Below, in pieces: positions 42,726 through 53,900 of a DNA stretch of 64,000 bases. Position numbers and translations under genes: made by a program. This stretch comes from Trichosporon coremiiforme (lineage: Eukaryota > Basidiomycota > Tremellomycetes > Trichosporonales > Trichosporonaceae): positions 971,757 to 1,035,756 of the forward strand of contig BCJJ01000009.1 of assembly GCA_039545355.1 (NCBI GenBank), written 5' to 3'. The notes beneath the pieces are model-generated. The model was not told the DNA's origin. It did no database searches and saw nothing but the letters and a program-made list of their open reading frames with translations. Within the stretch, counting starts at the first letter, position 1; each line of letters opens with the position of its first letter.

Positions 42726-43759
42726 GTTGTTGTTTGTTCCGTTGAGGCTGTTCTCGTCACGTTTAGAGCAGAAGCCTGCTTGTTCGAGGTCGCTGGTGGT
42801 GGCGGTAGTGGAGGGTGGCACTGAGTCGGGAGCTCGTGTTTCTAACGTTGTTTCTGTTCGCCGTCCTTCAACCAAGTTCGAGCTGTGGTCGGGGCTGCTG
42901 TAGGAGCTTGTCGTGTGCTGCGGGGAGGGGGGATGAAGATTCTCCATGCTTTGCAGCATCTGCTTCATATACTGCAGCTCTTCCTCACCACCATCACGCC
43001 AGCTGCCAAAGCAGCATTTCGAATCGGGCCCGACGACCCGACTCGACTCGCAAACTCGAAATATTCCAGCGAGCCCCGCAACGAACCCATATTATTCCGC
43101 AGGCAACCGCCGCCGCGACCCTAAGAGCCCCATATCTATCAGTGAACATGTGATGCTCTTATTCGACACTAGCCTCCTTCTGAAGGGTTTCTGGGTCGGC
43201 AGAAGGGAGCAGCAGGGATCACAGGGGGCCACGAGGGGTCGGGCAGCTTGCGGCCAATGGATGGCGCGGCATTGCGTCGTGAAGTTCGGCCGATGCCTCC
43301 GCCGCCCAATCAGCCCGCCATTGTCGATAGAGGAGTGTTCGTATTGTCAGAGCTGCCCCCACATCAGGAACAGAAAGGCAACGCCCAGACAAGTAAGCCG
43401 GAAAAGCGGGCGCGTCGGTGCGCGATGGACGAGATGGATGGGTGAATGTCGGAAGCTCGTTGGAAAGTCAGGTGGGTGGTCGTCTGACCGCTGGGTGGGT
43501 GGGGCGGCGGGGCGTAGTCTAGCCCACCTGGGCGGGGGTGAGGCGTCCGGGCCAGATTCGCGGCGTACGCTTGGCGACTCAGAGCGGCGTCATTTGTCTC
43601 CGCTCTCACAACTTGAGTCATTGCTGAACAAGTCCGCAGAAGTCATCGGCTCAGCCGGCATCACCGGGCAGACAACTACCGGAAGATATCTCTATGTCTA
43701 GATGATGGCATCACGTCATGTCTGTCGTTCTATGATCTACAAGATGTGCACGTCTATGT
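42726..43759. other. Intergenic (1 kb): MFS promoter and 3' flank of the ZNG1-like gene
   Basis: No supported gene is seen. The minus strand next to the MFS gene is open for another 80 codons with ATGs (see that gene). The rest holds only short frames. Confidence 0.5.
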
Positions 43760-45040
43760 CTATGCGTACTGTGCGCTCAGCGCCTCCGCAATCTTCTTCG
43801 CCTTCCGGTTCACCTCGCCTCGCTCGCCCATCACCGTCAGGCGGCAAACCACTCCGTCGAGGTCGGGGGCGTCATCAAGCTTCGGAGCGCGGGTCAGGTC
43901 ATAGTTGCCGAAGGCCCAGTTGAGGATGTAGGTCTCGTAGTTCTTCGCGTCCCCGTTGACGGCGCGCTTGCCATCCTCGGCCGGGAAACGCACGATGCCC
44001 TTGACGCGGTAGATCTCGAAGGGAAGCTTGAGCGCGGCGTCGAGCTGGTCGCGCGAGAGCAGACCGCCTTCCATCGCCTCGCCCTTCGGGCAAGACTTGC
44101 AGGTCTCGCCCTCGGCGTGCTCATGTTTGCCCGGCTGCGCTCCGCCACGCCACACGCTCCGCGTCTCGACCTCGTCCATGTGCTTGCCCTCGCCGCCAAG
44201 CGCCTCCCACGTGCTCTGCTCATCCTCGAGCTTGAACAGCTGCGTATCGAGGCCGAACAGAACCTCGGGCTTGATCGGCTTGTCCTTGGACACCCTGATG
44301 TAGGGCGTCTGGTCGGTGAGCTCGCCGAGGTGATCAAGGAGAATGTCGAACTCTCGCTCGGTGCACTGCTCGTGCTTCGAGAGCAGGTGGAGGTCGGTGT
44401 ACTTCGCCTGCAGCTTTGCGCTCGGGGACGTGTCCTCGTAGCCCTTGAAGTTCTTGCAGTCAATAACGGTAACGACGCCGTCGAGTTTGAAGCCATCCGG
44501 CTCCAGCTTACGGATCTGAAGCGCAAGGGTGGCGGGGAAGGCTGAGCCACTGGAAGTCAGTTGACATCTACACACCGCAACTCACGAGGACTCGATGATG
44601 ATGCGATCGGGGTTGAACTTGTCTCGGATCTCCTCTAACGTGTTCTCGATACGGCCCACCATGGTGCAGCACCTCTCTGTCAGCTGGAGTCGGATCAATG
44701 AAGCTCACAAGCATCCGTTCAGGATCTCAGACACGCCTGTAATGTTGCCCTGCTTGGCAAGCAGCGAGTCGACTGTCATGTCAGCTTGGAGCAAGTTGCC
44801 AGCTCACCCTCGACGTCTCCGTACTCATTCTTGAGTAACACAACCTGACGTCAGCTTGCGATTCTGAGCGATGAGCCCACCTTGTAATCCTCAGGCAGCT
44901 GCTCCAGTAATCCGAGGATCGTAGTCGTCTTGCCCTAACTGTCAGCTGAGGAAGAATGCGATTGAGCTCACAGCTCCAAGGAAGCCGTTGAAGGTCGTGA
45001 TCGGGATGGGCCGCTGCAGAGGCTTGTTTTGTTCTCCCAT
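43760..45040 (-). CDS. CobW/ZNG1-type G3E GTPase, zinc chaperone-like
   Basis: Six exons (45040-44972, 44934-44881, 44844-44808, 44772-44709, 44672-44586, 44549-43760) total 366 codons plus stop. Walker A FNGFLGAGKTTT is built across intron 1, KNEYGDVE follows, and the metal-binding motif GCLCC is built across intron 4. IIIESSGSAFP and VVTVIDCKNF complete the GTPase domain; the CobW C-terminal domain ends with EALSAQYA. These proteins hand zinc to client metalloenzymes such as methionine aminopeptidase (ZNG1) or serve related metal insertion. Introns 1-5 are all 35-37 nt. Intron 4 must use a GAG acceptor (44673) to keep the CxCC motif, because the nearby CAG gives the wrong frame. The His/Cys/Lys-rich stretch KHEHAEGETCKSCPKGE may also bind metal. 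Confidence 0.92.
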
Positions 45041-45482
45041 TTTGGCGAGATTTTCGGAATGAGGATTGTGGAGACAGCAAAGTCGTCTTCCTCGCTCCTC
45101 CCTCGGCCAAGAGATGGATTGGGTGCTGAGCTCCGCAACCTCCGCTTCTCCGCATTGCCGCTGATCGGCCGCAATGGGGACTTAAGGGCGGCCGTGCAGA
45201 ATAGAAATGAGACAGGTTGATTAGGAAATGGGCTAATGGCGACGCTAATCACGGATGAACTTCGGAGCGCACCACGTTCTGTCCGATCGCGACATCCACC
45301 TGCGACTCAAGCCTCACTTTCGGGCGTCATAACCGAAATTTCCTCATTGCTTATCATCTAACCGTCGTCGCGCAACGGACAAGTGAGCTTGTTGACGCTC
45401 TTGAAGAGCTGACCATCAGATTTCTCCACCTAGACCTTAGATTCACTAGAGAAAGGACGCCGCCCCTTCACACCTGCTCAAC
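45041..45482. promoter_or_regulatory. Bidirectional promoter between the ZNG1-like GTPase and CIA1
   Basis: The two genes diverge from these 442 nt, so both promoters must lie here. Both products handle metals (zinc delivery and Fe-S assembly), so joint regulation is plausible but not shown. No clear box is seen. Confidence 0.5.
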
Positions 45483-46661
45483 ATGCGGCTGACGGAGATT
45501 GCGACCCTTCCTGGACACGAGGACGCGGCGTGGGGCGTCTCGTTCAACCCGCAGCGCAACCTGCTCGCTTCGTGCGGAACCGACCGCACCATCCGACTCT
45601 ACACCTACTCTACGTCATCTGGCTCGCCCGAGTTCCAGTTCCATACCTCTGTGCCGACGGGCCACCGACGAACGATCCGCGCCATCGACTGGCACCCGAC
45701 CGGTTCGACGCTGGCGAGCGCCTCGTTCGACTCGACGGTGTGCCTCTGGGAGGATGAGGATGCGGAGGGGCAGTGGGAGTGCGTTACGACGCTGGAGGGA
45801 CATGAGAACGAGTGCAAGAGCGTCGGGTTCTCGAGCGACGGAGCCCTGATCGCGAGCTGCTCGCGCGACCGCAGCGTGTGGGTCTGGGAGGTCGGAGAGG
45901 AGCTCGAATGCATCGCTGTCATGATGGACCACTCGGCCGACGTCAAGGCCGTCGCCTGGCACCCCGTGGAGGAGGTAAGCTGATGTCGTTCTCTGCATAG
46001 CTGACACCAGCTCCTTGCATCGGCAAGCTACGACTCGTTCATCCACATCATGTACGACGACCCGGACAGCGACTGGTTCCTGCACCAGAAGCTGAAGCCT
46101 TCGGCGGCGAAGAAGGAGATTCCTGCGCTGCTGGCCGATCTGCGCACGGAGGCGGAGAAGACCGAGGACGAGCTCGAGGTGCCTCCACTCCAGGAGCCCG
46201 AGACGGTGTGGTGTCTCGCCTGGTCGTCTGATGGAAAGTACCTCGCCTCCGGCGGTGACGGGGGCGGCATCCGCATCTGGCGCCGGAAACCGGGCACGTC
46301 TGGCCTCTCGTCCGAGTTCGAGGAGACGCTCCACGTTGGCGCGCACGCCGGACCAGTGTACGCCCTCGACTTCATCGCCCCGACGGACGCCATGAAGAGC
46401 GCCGCTAAGGACGGCTCGGTCGCTGTCCTGGCGTCTACGGGAGGCGACGGCCGCATCATCGTCTGGAACGCGAGTAATGAGGACGAGGCAGAGTGCGAGG
46501 ACGTGCCCAGGTTACGGCTGGAGCCGGTCGCTGTCGTCCGTGATGCGCACGGCGTCAGCGACGTCAACAGCCTCAAGTGGAACAGGAAGGAGGGTCAGGA
46601 AGGTGTCCTTGCCAGCTGCGCGGATGACGGAAGCGTCAAGGTTTGGAAGTTTGAGGTGTAA
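45483..46661 (+). CDS. CIA1: Cytosolic iron-sulfur assembly WD40 protein Cia1/CIAO1
   Basis: Exons 45483-45974 and 46011-46661 (intron 36 nt: GTAAGCT donor, AGCTGAC branch, CAG) give 380 residues. Seven WD repeats are visible, beginning LPGHEDAAWGVSFNP and including GHRRTIRAIDWHP, GHENECKSVGFSSDG, DHSADVKAVAWHP, ETVWCLAWSSDG, HAGPVYALDF and DVNSLKWN. The order and the length are those of Cia1, the docking platform of the CIA targeting complex. That complex inserts Fe-S clusters into cytosolic and nuclear apoproteins. An Ala/Glu/Lys-rich loop of about 40 residues lies between blades 4 and 5. The assignment is firm. Confidence 0.94.
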
Positions 46662-46928
46662 TAGCATGCAGGCATTCATTAGAGGATTACAGTGACACTG
46701 GCTCATGCAAGAAGGCACTGACATGGGTGCGAGGAAGAGTGAACAGCGGCTGATGGCGATCAAGTCATCTCCCTGCGCCCCTCCACGGGATACACACAAC
46801 AAAGCGCAAACACCTCCCTTGCCTCCTTTGCATCGCTGAGCGTTCTTACATCACTCCATCTCTGATTTTGTTCCCGCATCGTCAATCCACGTTCGCTATT
46901 CGCATGGGCCCCAAGCTGATGACCAGTC

Positions 46929-48122
46929 ATGGCGGCCGCATCAAAGAGCGTGATGGGCGCTCCCATCAAGGTGCAAGCTCTCGTTCAGTCGCCCTACACG
47001 CTGGGTGGCGACGCAGACTTGCGTCTCGTCAAGCTCGACGACGCTCACTTCAAACAGCGGGACACCTCTCAGAACGACGCCGTCTGGGGGCTTCTCGACC
47101 TCGACGCTAAGCTCGACACAGAATCGTGAGTCTCTCACTTATTGGAAGGGGAATTAGAGCTGATGGTAGGCTCAGCGCTCCACCGGCAGACAAGCGCCTC
47201 GCCGTCATCGAGCATCAGACTCGCGAGAAGGACATTCTGTCGGGCAAGGTCGCGCTGCTGAAGCACATCTCGCAGCTGCTCGGCTCGACGTGCTCGCACA
47301 TGTCGTACCTGCGTCCAGCCCGCCTAGCGCGCCTGAAAGAGGGCGGGTGTGTCGAACCCATCGCCTACGCCGTCGGGAAGGGGTTCCATGACAAGGTCCT
47401 AGGGAATCGGTGAGTCCACAGGACCTTACGATTGGCAGGAGAGGCTGGGCAGACCGAGTAAGGAAGCTGACAGCAGCATGTTCCAAGCAAAGGACTATCC
47501 CGCCGCGACGCGGATCTACGTCCACGCGCTCACAGACTTGGCGCCGTGGTACGCCTCCCCGCTTCTTTTCACGGAGAAGCAGGCCACGGACCTCGGTTTC
47601 GCGAACCTGTGAGCTAGTCTTTTGTTTCTAGCAGCTGACATCCAGTGAGCCCGCGCTGTGGACCAACCTCTCGCTCTGCCTGTACCTTCACGCGCTCACG
47701 GTGCTGAAGGGTGACGCCGGGCTGCCAGCCGCCCTCGCGGCACTGGGGCCGGTGCTCTCGAGCCACGTCCGCGGGACTGAGCTCTTGCGCGCCGCGGAGC
47801 TGGCTGCGCTCCAGGCCATCGAGGCGCGGTACATCACCCCCGACCTCCTCAAGAAGGGGTACCACCGTGAGCTGATGTCCAGGTCGGCTAAGCTGACAAT
47901 CAGACTACGCTCGCGCGCTCCAAGCCCGCGTCGAAGCGATCAATCCCGCTGACCGCAAGGAGTGGACGAAGGCTGTGCGGCAGCTGCAGCAGGCGTCGGA
48001 GAAGGTCAAGGTAACGGAGGGCCTGGCGCACAGTCTCTGCAAGGAGGAGCATGTATGCATTGGCGAGAGCAAGGTGATCTCTGGAAGCCTGACGATAGCT
48101 GACTAGACAGGAACAGAAGTAG
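46929..48122 (+). CDS. TPR-like protein of unknown function
   Basis: Six exons (46929-47125, 47176-47409, 47477-47608, 47646-47866, 47904-48073, 48111-48122) give 321 residues. The final exon codes only EQK plus stop. A TPR-like unit is seen at GNRMFQAKDYPAATRIYVHAL, followed by EPALWTNLSLCLYLHAL and Ala/Leu-rich helices. No specific orthologue is recognised. All introns join in phase, and four of the five have the AGCTGA-type branch motif. The acceptor of intron 1 was set at 47175 and that of intron 2 at 47476 to keep the frame; closer alternatives break it. The product is probably a soluble scaffold. Confidence 0.72.
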
Positions 48123-48598
48123 ACCCAGATATGCGTTCGCGGTAGACTCAGCGGCTCAGACATCGGTGCTGAGCTCGCGTGGAGGAGCGAAAACGTGGAG
48201 CATCGCCCAGACTATTCGTTGACTCGTGGACTCAAGGATGCATTCAAGGTGCGGCCGTTGGTTAGAGAACTGCACAGGCATAGGAGAAGCATAGTGGGGC
48301 GATTCGACGAAGGGGATGCGTGATGTCGTTGAGAGAGGGGTTGCTATTTCAGAGGGGCGTCCCTCGCAACTCGCTGATGATCACTGACAGCGCGACAGCG
48401 GGTCCAGCGGAAGCAAGGGAGAGTAAGGGCGCAATTTCAGCACGGTAGCATCGAAGCACAGGAGCTTAGGATCTTGGGATCTTGGGAGAGAACATGAGGG
48501 GGCGCAGGGGGTATCGTGGTAGCATCAACTGTGTCATCGTTCTGTAACGTGTTCCCTCTTTCTTTCTCTCTCTCTCACTTCACTCGTCTCTCTGTACC
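48123..48598. other. Intergenic: upstream of the intron-array locus
   Basis: These 476 nt end in a CT-rich tract (about 48556-48592, TCTCTCTCTCT) directly before ACCATGG at 48597-48603. That looks like a promoter and first start codon for a plus-strand transcript entering the intron array. No other gene is seen. Confidence 0.45.
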
Positions 48599-48816
48599 AT
48601 GGTTTCACCAGCCCACCAAGCAACACACGGTCATTGAAGCTGCCTATGAAGGGTCAGCTCTGCAATAACTACTCTGCGACGACCATTGAAGCTGTTCAGC
48701 AGCCCCCAGGCCACAAAACAGTCTCAGCGAGAATGAGAGGCGAGCCGAGCTTGAGCGAGCATGACCACTAGCTGACAGCGCAGACCACCACATCTCACGC
48801 ATCCCAGATCCATGGC

Positions 48817-50551
48817 ATGGCCGGCCTGAAACGCGCAGTTAACCACTGAAAGGCCGGTGAGCTGCTTTTCGTGAAACCTTCGAGCTGACATACAGCTTTT
48901 GCCGCGATCGCCTCAGAGCAGAGTTGGTGATGTCGTTCCAGCCAACGCCCAGCCTCCATACCATAATTGTGGCAGTGTAAGCTACCCAGCACGGAGCTTC
49001 GAGCTGACAAGTCAGAACACCAAGCTCCCACCATGTTCGATAGGTAAAACCCCCTTCCTCAGTTGCATCTACGGCAGGTGAGCTGAAATCTGGATTCGCC
49101 CGCTTCCGGTGAGCTCGCCGTTCACTTTCGCAAGCTGATGACAGGCCGCCTCTGCTTCTTCTTGCCCCCGAACTAGCGTGAGCTTACTTTTTCGACTGGC
49201 CGGCTGATCCTCAGAGCCACAGGTTTCTCATTCTTCTGTCCGGATCACCCTAGACCCAGGCAGGTAGTTCCCCAGTCGTTTATGGCCGAACTGTATGCTC
49301 AGGCGCTCCCTGCGCGCAATTTCATAGTGAGCCCACCTTGACTCGGATGTTAGCTGACCGTCAACTATCAGTTAACACCGCACCAGTTGAGCTACGTTTG
49401 GGGCATTAGCTGTAGCCCAGCTGTTCGCCTCTGCCACCACTGCTACTGGCTGGTCAGTTGGAACCGCCCAGATGCGAACTGACGGCAGACATGTCTCCCG
49501 GACTACTAGGTGAGTTACAAAAACATGGCTCACCCTAGCTAACGTCAGCAACAACCCAGTGTCCTTGTCAGTTGTCGTGCTCTGGATGGAACTGACCCCA
49601 AATTTTGAATTAGACTGTTCCCAGGTGAGCTAACAGGAGTAGATCTGAAAGCTGACATCCAGTCTAGTCTCGAGTCAGTTCTTAAATCACCCCTCAGCGA
49701 CGAGCTGACTGCCAGACACGTCCATTCTGTCGGTGAGCTACCCAACCCTCGGATGTTTTAGCTGACTCCCAGCCCTAACCTTACTGCCGCTTTGTCAGTT
49801 AAGCGAATCCCGTTGTAACTGACCGCCAGGAGCGTCCCAGAACGATCGCCACTTGGTGAGCTTATAACACATATACTCGCTGCTTCAGCTGACAGTCAGA
49901 GACTGGTTTCGCAAGTCCTATGTCGCTGCTCTGCTAAAGTGACCCTCAGAGAACACAGCATAGTCTGTGTTCCCAATAGTGAGCTGAACGATGCATTGCG
50001 AGCTGACACCCAGCTACAGCAGCCTTTGCGTCAGTTGACTATCTGAGCGTTGGACTGACAAACAGGAGTTCCTGACGAGCTGCCAATGAGCTAATTCGAG
50101 CAAGAACGGCCAGCTGACGGCCAGACATTCACCCTAAAGTCAGTTAGCCATCCTATCATGTTAACTGACTGACAGACGCTCACTCTCTGGTGGTTCTGGT
50201 GAGCTACTTACAGCCTTGGGAAGCTGACAGCCAGACACCCACCTCAATAGTCAGTTGTATGAGCGTCGGCGCAACTCACTCACGGACGCCCTCAAAGCCG
50301 TGAGTCTGAGAGCTGTCTACGCGCGTGTGTGTCAGAGCTGATACCCAGGTGACACCATGAGTCAGTTGCGTTGTCAGTGTCATCGAACTGACCCACAGAC
50401 ACGATCTCTCCCGTGTCTGTTGAGCTATCCGGAGAGGCTCACAGCTGGCCTCCAGAGCACACACACGTCAGTTTTTTTCTAGTGCCGTCAAACTGACCGC
50501 AGACCCACCGACAAAATCTCCTGCCTGACTGCCGGCTCGTTCCGTCTGTGA
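48817..50551 (+). CDS. Candidate hyper-intronised gene, about 28 exons, product unrecognised
   Basis: Starting at ATG 48817, exons defined by donor/branch/CAG signals (48817-48837, 48896-48976, 49016-49043, 49078-49108, 49145-49177, 49215-49263, 49303-49326, 49372-49385, 49421-49452, 49489-49509 and so on to 50503-50551) join into one frame of 224 codons ending TGA. The 11 exons from 49145 to 49793, set by intron signals alone, are stop-free for 83 codons. Further extension needs four non-canonical junctions: a weak intron at 49044-49077, a GAG acceptor at 49832, a donor lacking GT at 50087 and an acceptor lacking AG at 50284. The frame could begin earlier, at ATG 48599. The product is Ser/Pro/Leu/Thr/Cys-rich with few acidic residues and no known domain. 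It could therefore be a spliced non-coding RNA, a decaying gene or a fast-evolving protein. Confidence 0.4.
48857..50502 (+). repeat. Tandem array of about 25 alternating short introns (two donor classes)
   Basis: From 49453 to 50467, nineteen donors follow at 48-64 nt spacing and alternate between two classes. Class one begins GTCAGTT (49453, 49567, 49674, 49794, 50030, 50139, 50250, 50361, 50467; one degenerate copy at 49915) and recurs every 106-121 nt. Its branch motif is AACTGAC (GAGCTGAC in one). Class two begins GTGAGCT or a variant (49510, 49625, 49733, 49856, 49979, 50086, 50199, 50300, 50419) with AGCTGAC. Each unit ends CAG 3-5 nt after the branch in most cases. Weaker, less regular units (48857, 48977, 49109, 49178, 49264, 49327, 49386) precede the array. 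Exons between them are 11-32 nt in the dense part and show no clear mutual similarity. Confidence 0.85.
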
Positions 50552-50940
50552 GACCTCATGCACTGGCCGTCGTCCCACTCTTCTAGAACGACGGAACCCC
50601 CTCGTGACCTCGGTCAGATCTGCACCTCTTTCCACTGGAATCGTTCCGATCGTGCCTAGCCAAGAGCTCATTACATGCATACCCTCTGCGACACAGGCTG
50701 CACTCTAGTATGGATTGATAGCGGAATACCCTACACCTACACTCTTTCTTCTACACTTGGTGTATACTGTACACGGAGTGATACAAGTCTGTCTCTCTGC
50801 CTCTCTTCCCTTTTCAGTCTGTGGTACTCTCTGACATCCCAAACACATCGTCTCTCCAACGGCGACGATGCCTGACGCGGCATGCGGCTGACGCCTGTGA
50901 CGACCCGCGCCGGCTCGCTTCGCTCACTCGGCGCTCGCGC
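50552..50940. other. Convergent 3' flanks of the array locus and the second Zn2Cys6 gene
   Basis: These 389 nt hold no supported gene. They are likely the 3' ends of the plus-strand array transcript and the minus-strand regulator gene. Confidence 0.5.
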
Positions 50941-53900
50941 TTACGCCATCCACGAATGTCCGCTCCAGTCAAACGCACCGTATCCGGGCACAGTGACCGA
51001 GTCCTGCCTCTGCGGCGGCCTCGGGCCATTCACGTTCTGGGGCATGTTCGGCGTCTCCTGGGGCGTGTTCGTGTTGCTCGCGTTATTCGATCCAGGGGGG
51101 TTGTTACCGCCGTTGTTCTGCTGCTGCTGCTGGTTCTGCTGGTTGCCTCCATTGTTGTTGTCCCACGAGAACGAGAAGACGCGGCTCAAGAAGTCGTCGG
51201 GCACCTGGCTCTGCGCGGCGGGGCCGAGCTCGCTGTTCCCGTTCGCCGGGTTCTGCGGGGGCGGGAAGTATGCCGACAGCATGCTCTCGACGGCCGGGTC
51301 AAGCTGAGGCTGCGACGGTTGCAGCGCCCTGTTGTCGAAACGCGCGAACTGAGCCAGATTGGCGGGGTCGAGACCGGCGAAGTTGAAGCCTCCGCCCTGC
51401 TGGTTCATCAACTGCTGCTGCTGGGCTGGGTTGTCGCCCGCCACGCTCTGCGTAGGCGTCAGGTTCGGCGGGGGCATCGGGTAAGCGCCGAAGACGGGCT
51501 TCTCGTTTGTCGGCGTGCTGTCGTTGCCGGAGGGCGACTGCGTGATGACACCAGTGTCGGCTGCCGGCGAGACGAATGAGCTAGCGCCCGGCTGCGAGCC
51601 GGTCGGGCTGTCCGCCTCGAGCTGCGCTTGGCGGATGAGACGCTTGACGGCACGCTGCAGATTGTGCTCCTCGTCGTCGCCGTCGGCCTCGTGCATGCTC
51701 TTGCGCTTGACGCCATGCTGGCCCGGACGGCGGCGCTCCTCGACCTCGGCCATGAGGAAGTCCATGACCTTGATCGCCGACTGGGCGGGAATAGACGACT
51801 GCGCGACCTTGCGCATCTGGTCGACGGCGCCCTTGACCTCGGCAATCTTCTCCTCCGTCACCTTGCTCTTCATCTCGCGCTTCGCCGTCTTCAGCAGGTC
51901 GATAATGACGACCATGCCGGAGACGGTCACGTAGAACAGCGGGATCCACCACTTCTCGAGGAACGGCGCGACGCCGTTATTATCGGACATCATGCGCAGC
52001 GAAGCACGAGCGGCGCGAATGCACTGCTCCTTCGAGTAGGCGAACCGCTCGTCCTCGTATCCCCTGGACAGCCACGGGCGGTGGAGACGCAGCATACGCG
52101 AGTGAATCGCGAGACTGAGCGTAATCTTCTCGTAGTACTCGACGAGCGCCTTCGGGTCATTCGACGTCGGACCGTTGCTATTGTCCGGCTGGAAGAACGC
52201 GGGGAGCTCGAGCATCGCCTTGCGCAGCTCGCGGTCGACGCTGAGAATGAACGAGTACGGCGGGTGGTTGTTGTTGTTTGCCTGCCAGATCTGGCGCTGG
52301 CTGATCTCGGCAAACTTGAGCTTGGCAAGCTGGAACGACATACGAGTTCGCACGTTCTCGGGCTGCGGGCGGATCGGCTGGCCGTCGATGAGGTCCTCAT
52401 CCTCAATGTTGGCGGGCAGAGCACACTTGATCTGATCCGGGTGAATACTGCACGCAAAGTTGTAACTCGGTGCGAGCGACCAGTCCAGGAAAACGAGGTT
52501 CCACCAGATGCGGCGTCCGACTTCACGTTGGATCAAGCTCTCCCAGCGGCCCTTCCACATCGGCAGTGGTCGGCCGTCGACGCTCTGCTGCTCAGCTCCC
52601 AGACGCGAGAGACCGAGTCCCTGGGCCATCTTGATCGCGGCACCGAGGAGAGCCCACGCGGCGTCGGCGCGGTCTCGGTTGTTCATGAGTACACTCATGA
52701 GAATCGTAGCCTGGAGGTTCTCGAGAGTGTGGTTGGCGATGAAGTCGCTGGACCACTGACACGCTCGCGCGGCAGAGTACCACATGTCGCAGAGGGACTG
52801 CACCTCTTCCCGAGAGCTGAAGTGCTTGGCCGCCTCGTCCGAGTCCATGAAGTAGAGACCCAGCGTGATGACCACGAAGTAGACAGCCAGGAACGGCGTC
52901 GAAATCTCGTAGACGACGCGGTCAGGCGGCAGAGCCCAGAGGTCGCGGCACTGGCTGAGGAAGGTCGGGACGTGGAATACTGGATGTCAATTGCGGCTCA
53001 AGCTGCCTTAACTCACATCTGTGAAGCCAGTCCACACGGTTGAGGTACGCGTTGACCATTAGCTCTCCACGCTCGCGCGACGGCAGGCAGCGGGTCAGAG
53101 CGTTCAGGACAAGGTCGGTCTTGCGAGTGTACATGTCGAACACCTCGACGGGCGAGAGCTGCTCTGCGAGGGCAGAGATGCGAGCACCGCGCTCTTCCGT
53201 GTTGCCCAGGAAGCGGAATTCTGACTTGACGTTGCTCGGCGAGAACATCGAGGGCGAGTCGCCGGTCTGCTGCGTCTGACGAGCCAGGTGATAACCGTGT
53301 CCCGGCGCTTGCTTGCTAACGGACGACACCTTGCGACTGATGCCATTGAAGTGCGGGATAGAGTGAGCACCGTCGACACGGGCACGGCCGAAGGCCAGGT
53401 GCTCGAGAGTGAGGGCCGCTCCTTCCGTGTCCGAAACGTCGTCCGCGTCCTGCGGGTTACCCATGGCAGGGTTCTGGCCGCCAGAGCCTGGAGGAGGCAG
53501 TTTACTCTGGATCTGCTTGAGGAATTGCTCGAGGTCGGAGGGCACGATGGCACCCGACTTGACTAGAGCAGCCTCAAGGGCGTCCACGCGGTGGGCGAGA
53601 TTCGCGAGGTCCTGGGTCGTCGCATAGTTGGATCTTGATCCTGTCAGCAAAGGCATCGGCCCGGTGATGAGGTAAGAGGGGGCCCCCCAACCAATTACTC
53701 ACGAAGCAACTAGTTGCTTCTCCGCCTGTTGTCCGTCAGCATCCACATCCACTATGCGGGAAACACGGCGCGCCCTACTCACTGTTCCGACCTCATGACA
53801 GCGAGCCTGATCCTGACGGAGGATGCAGGGTCCTGGGACGTCAGTACTGGGATCGAAATTTCTTAGCTCAGTGTGGGCAACATACCACATGGAAACCTGA

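Noticed and set aside
50086..50124. Possible AT-AC (U12-type) intron
   Set aside because: The start is ATGAGCT, not ATATCC, and the end is CAG. It looks like a damaged GTGAGCT unit instead.
48857..50502. Regularly spaced short repeats resembling a CRISPR array
   Set aside because: The conserved parts are 7-nt donor and branch motifs with a following CAG, not a long direct repeat. The surrounding genes are eukaryotic with introns. Intron signals explain the spacing.
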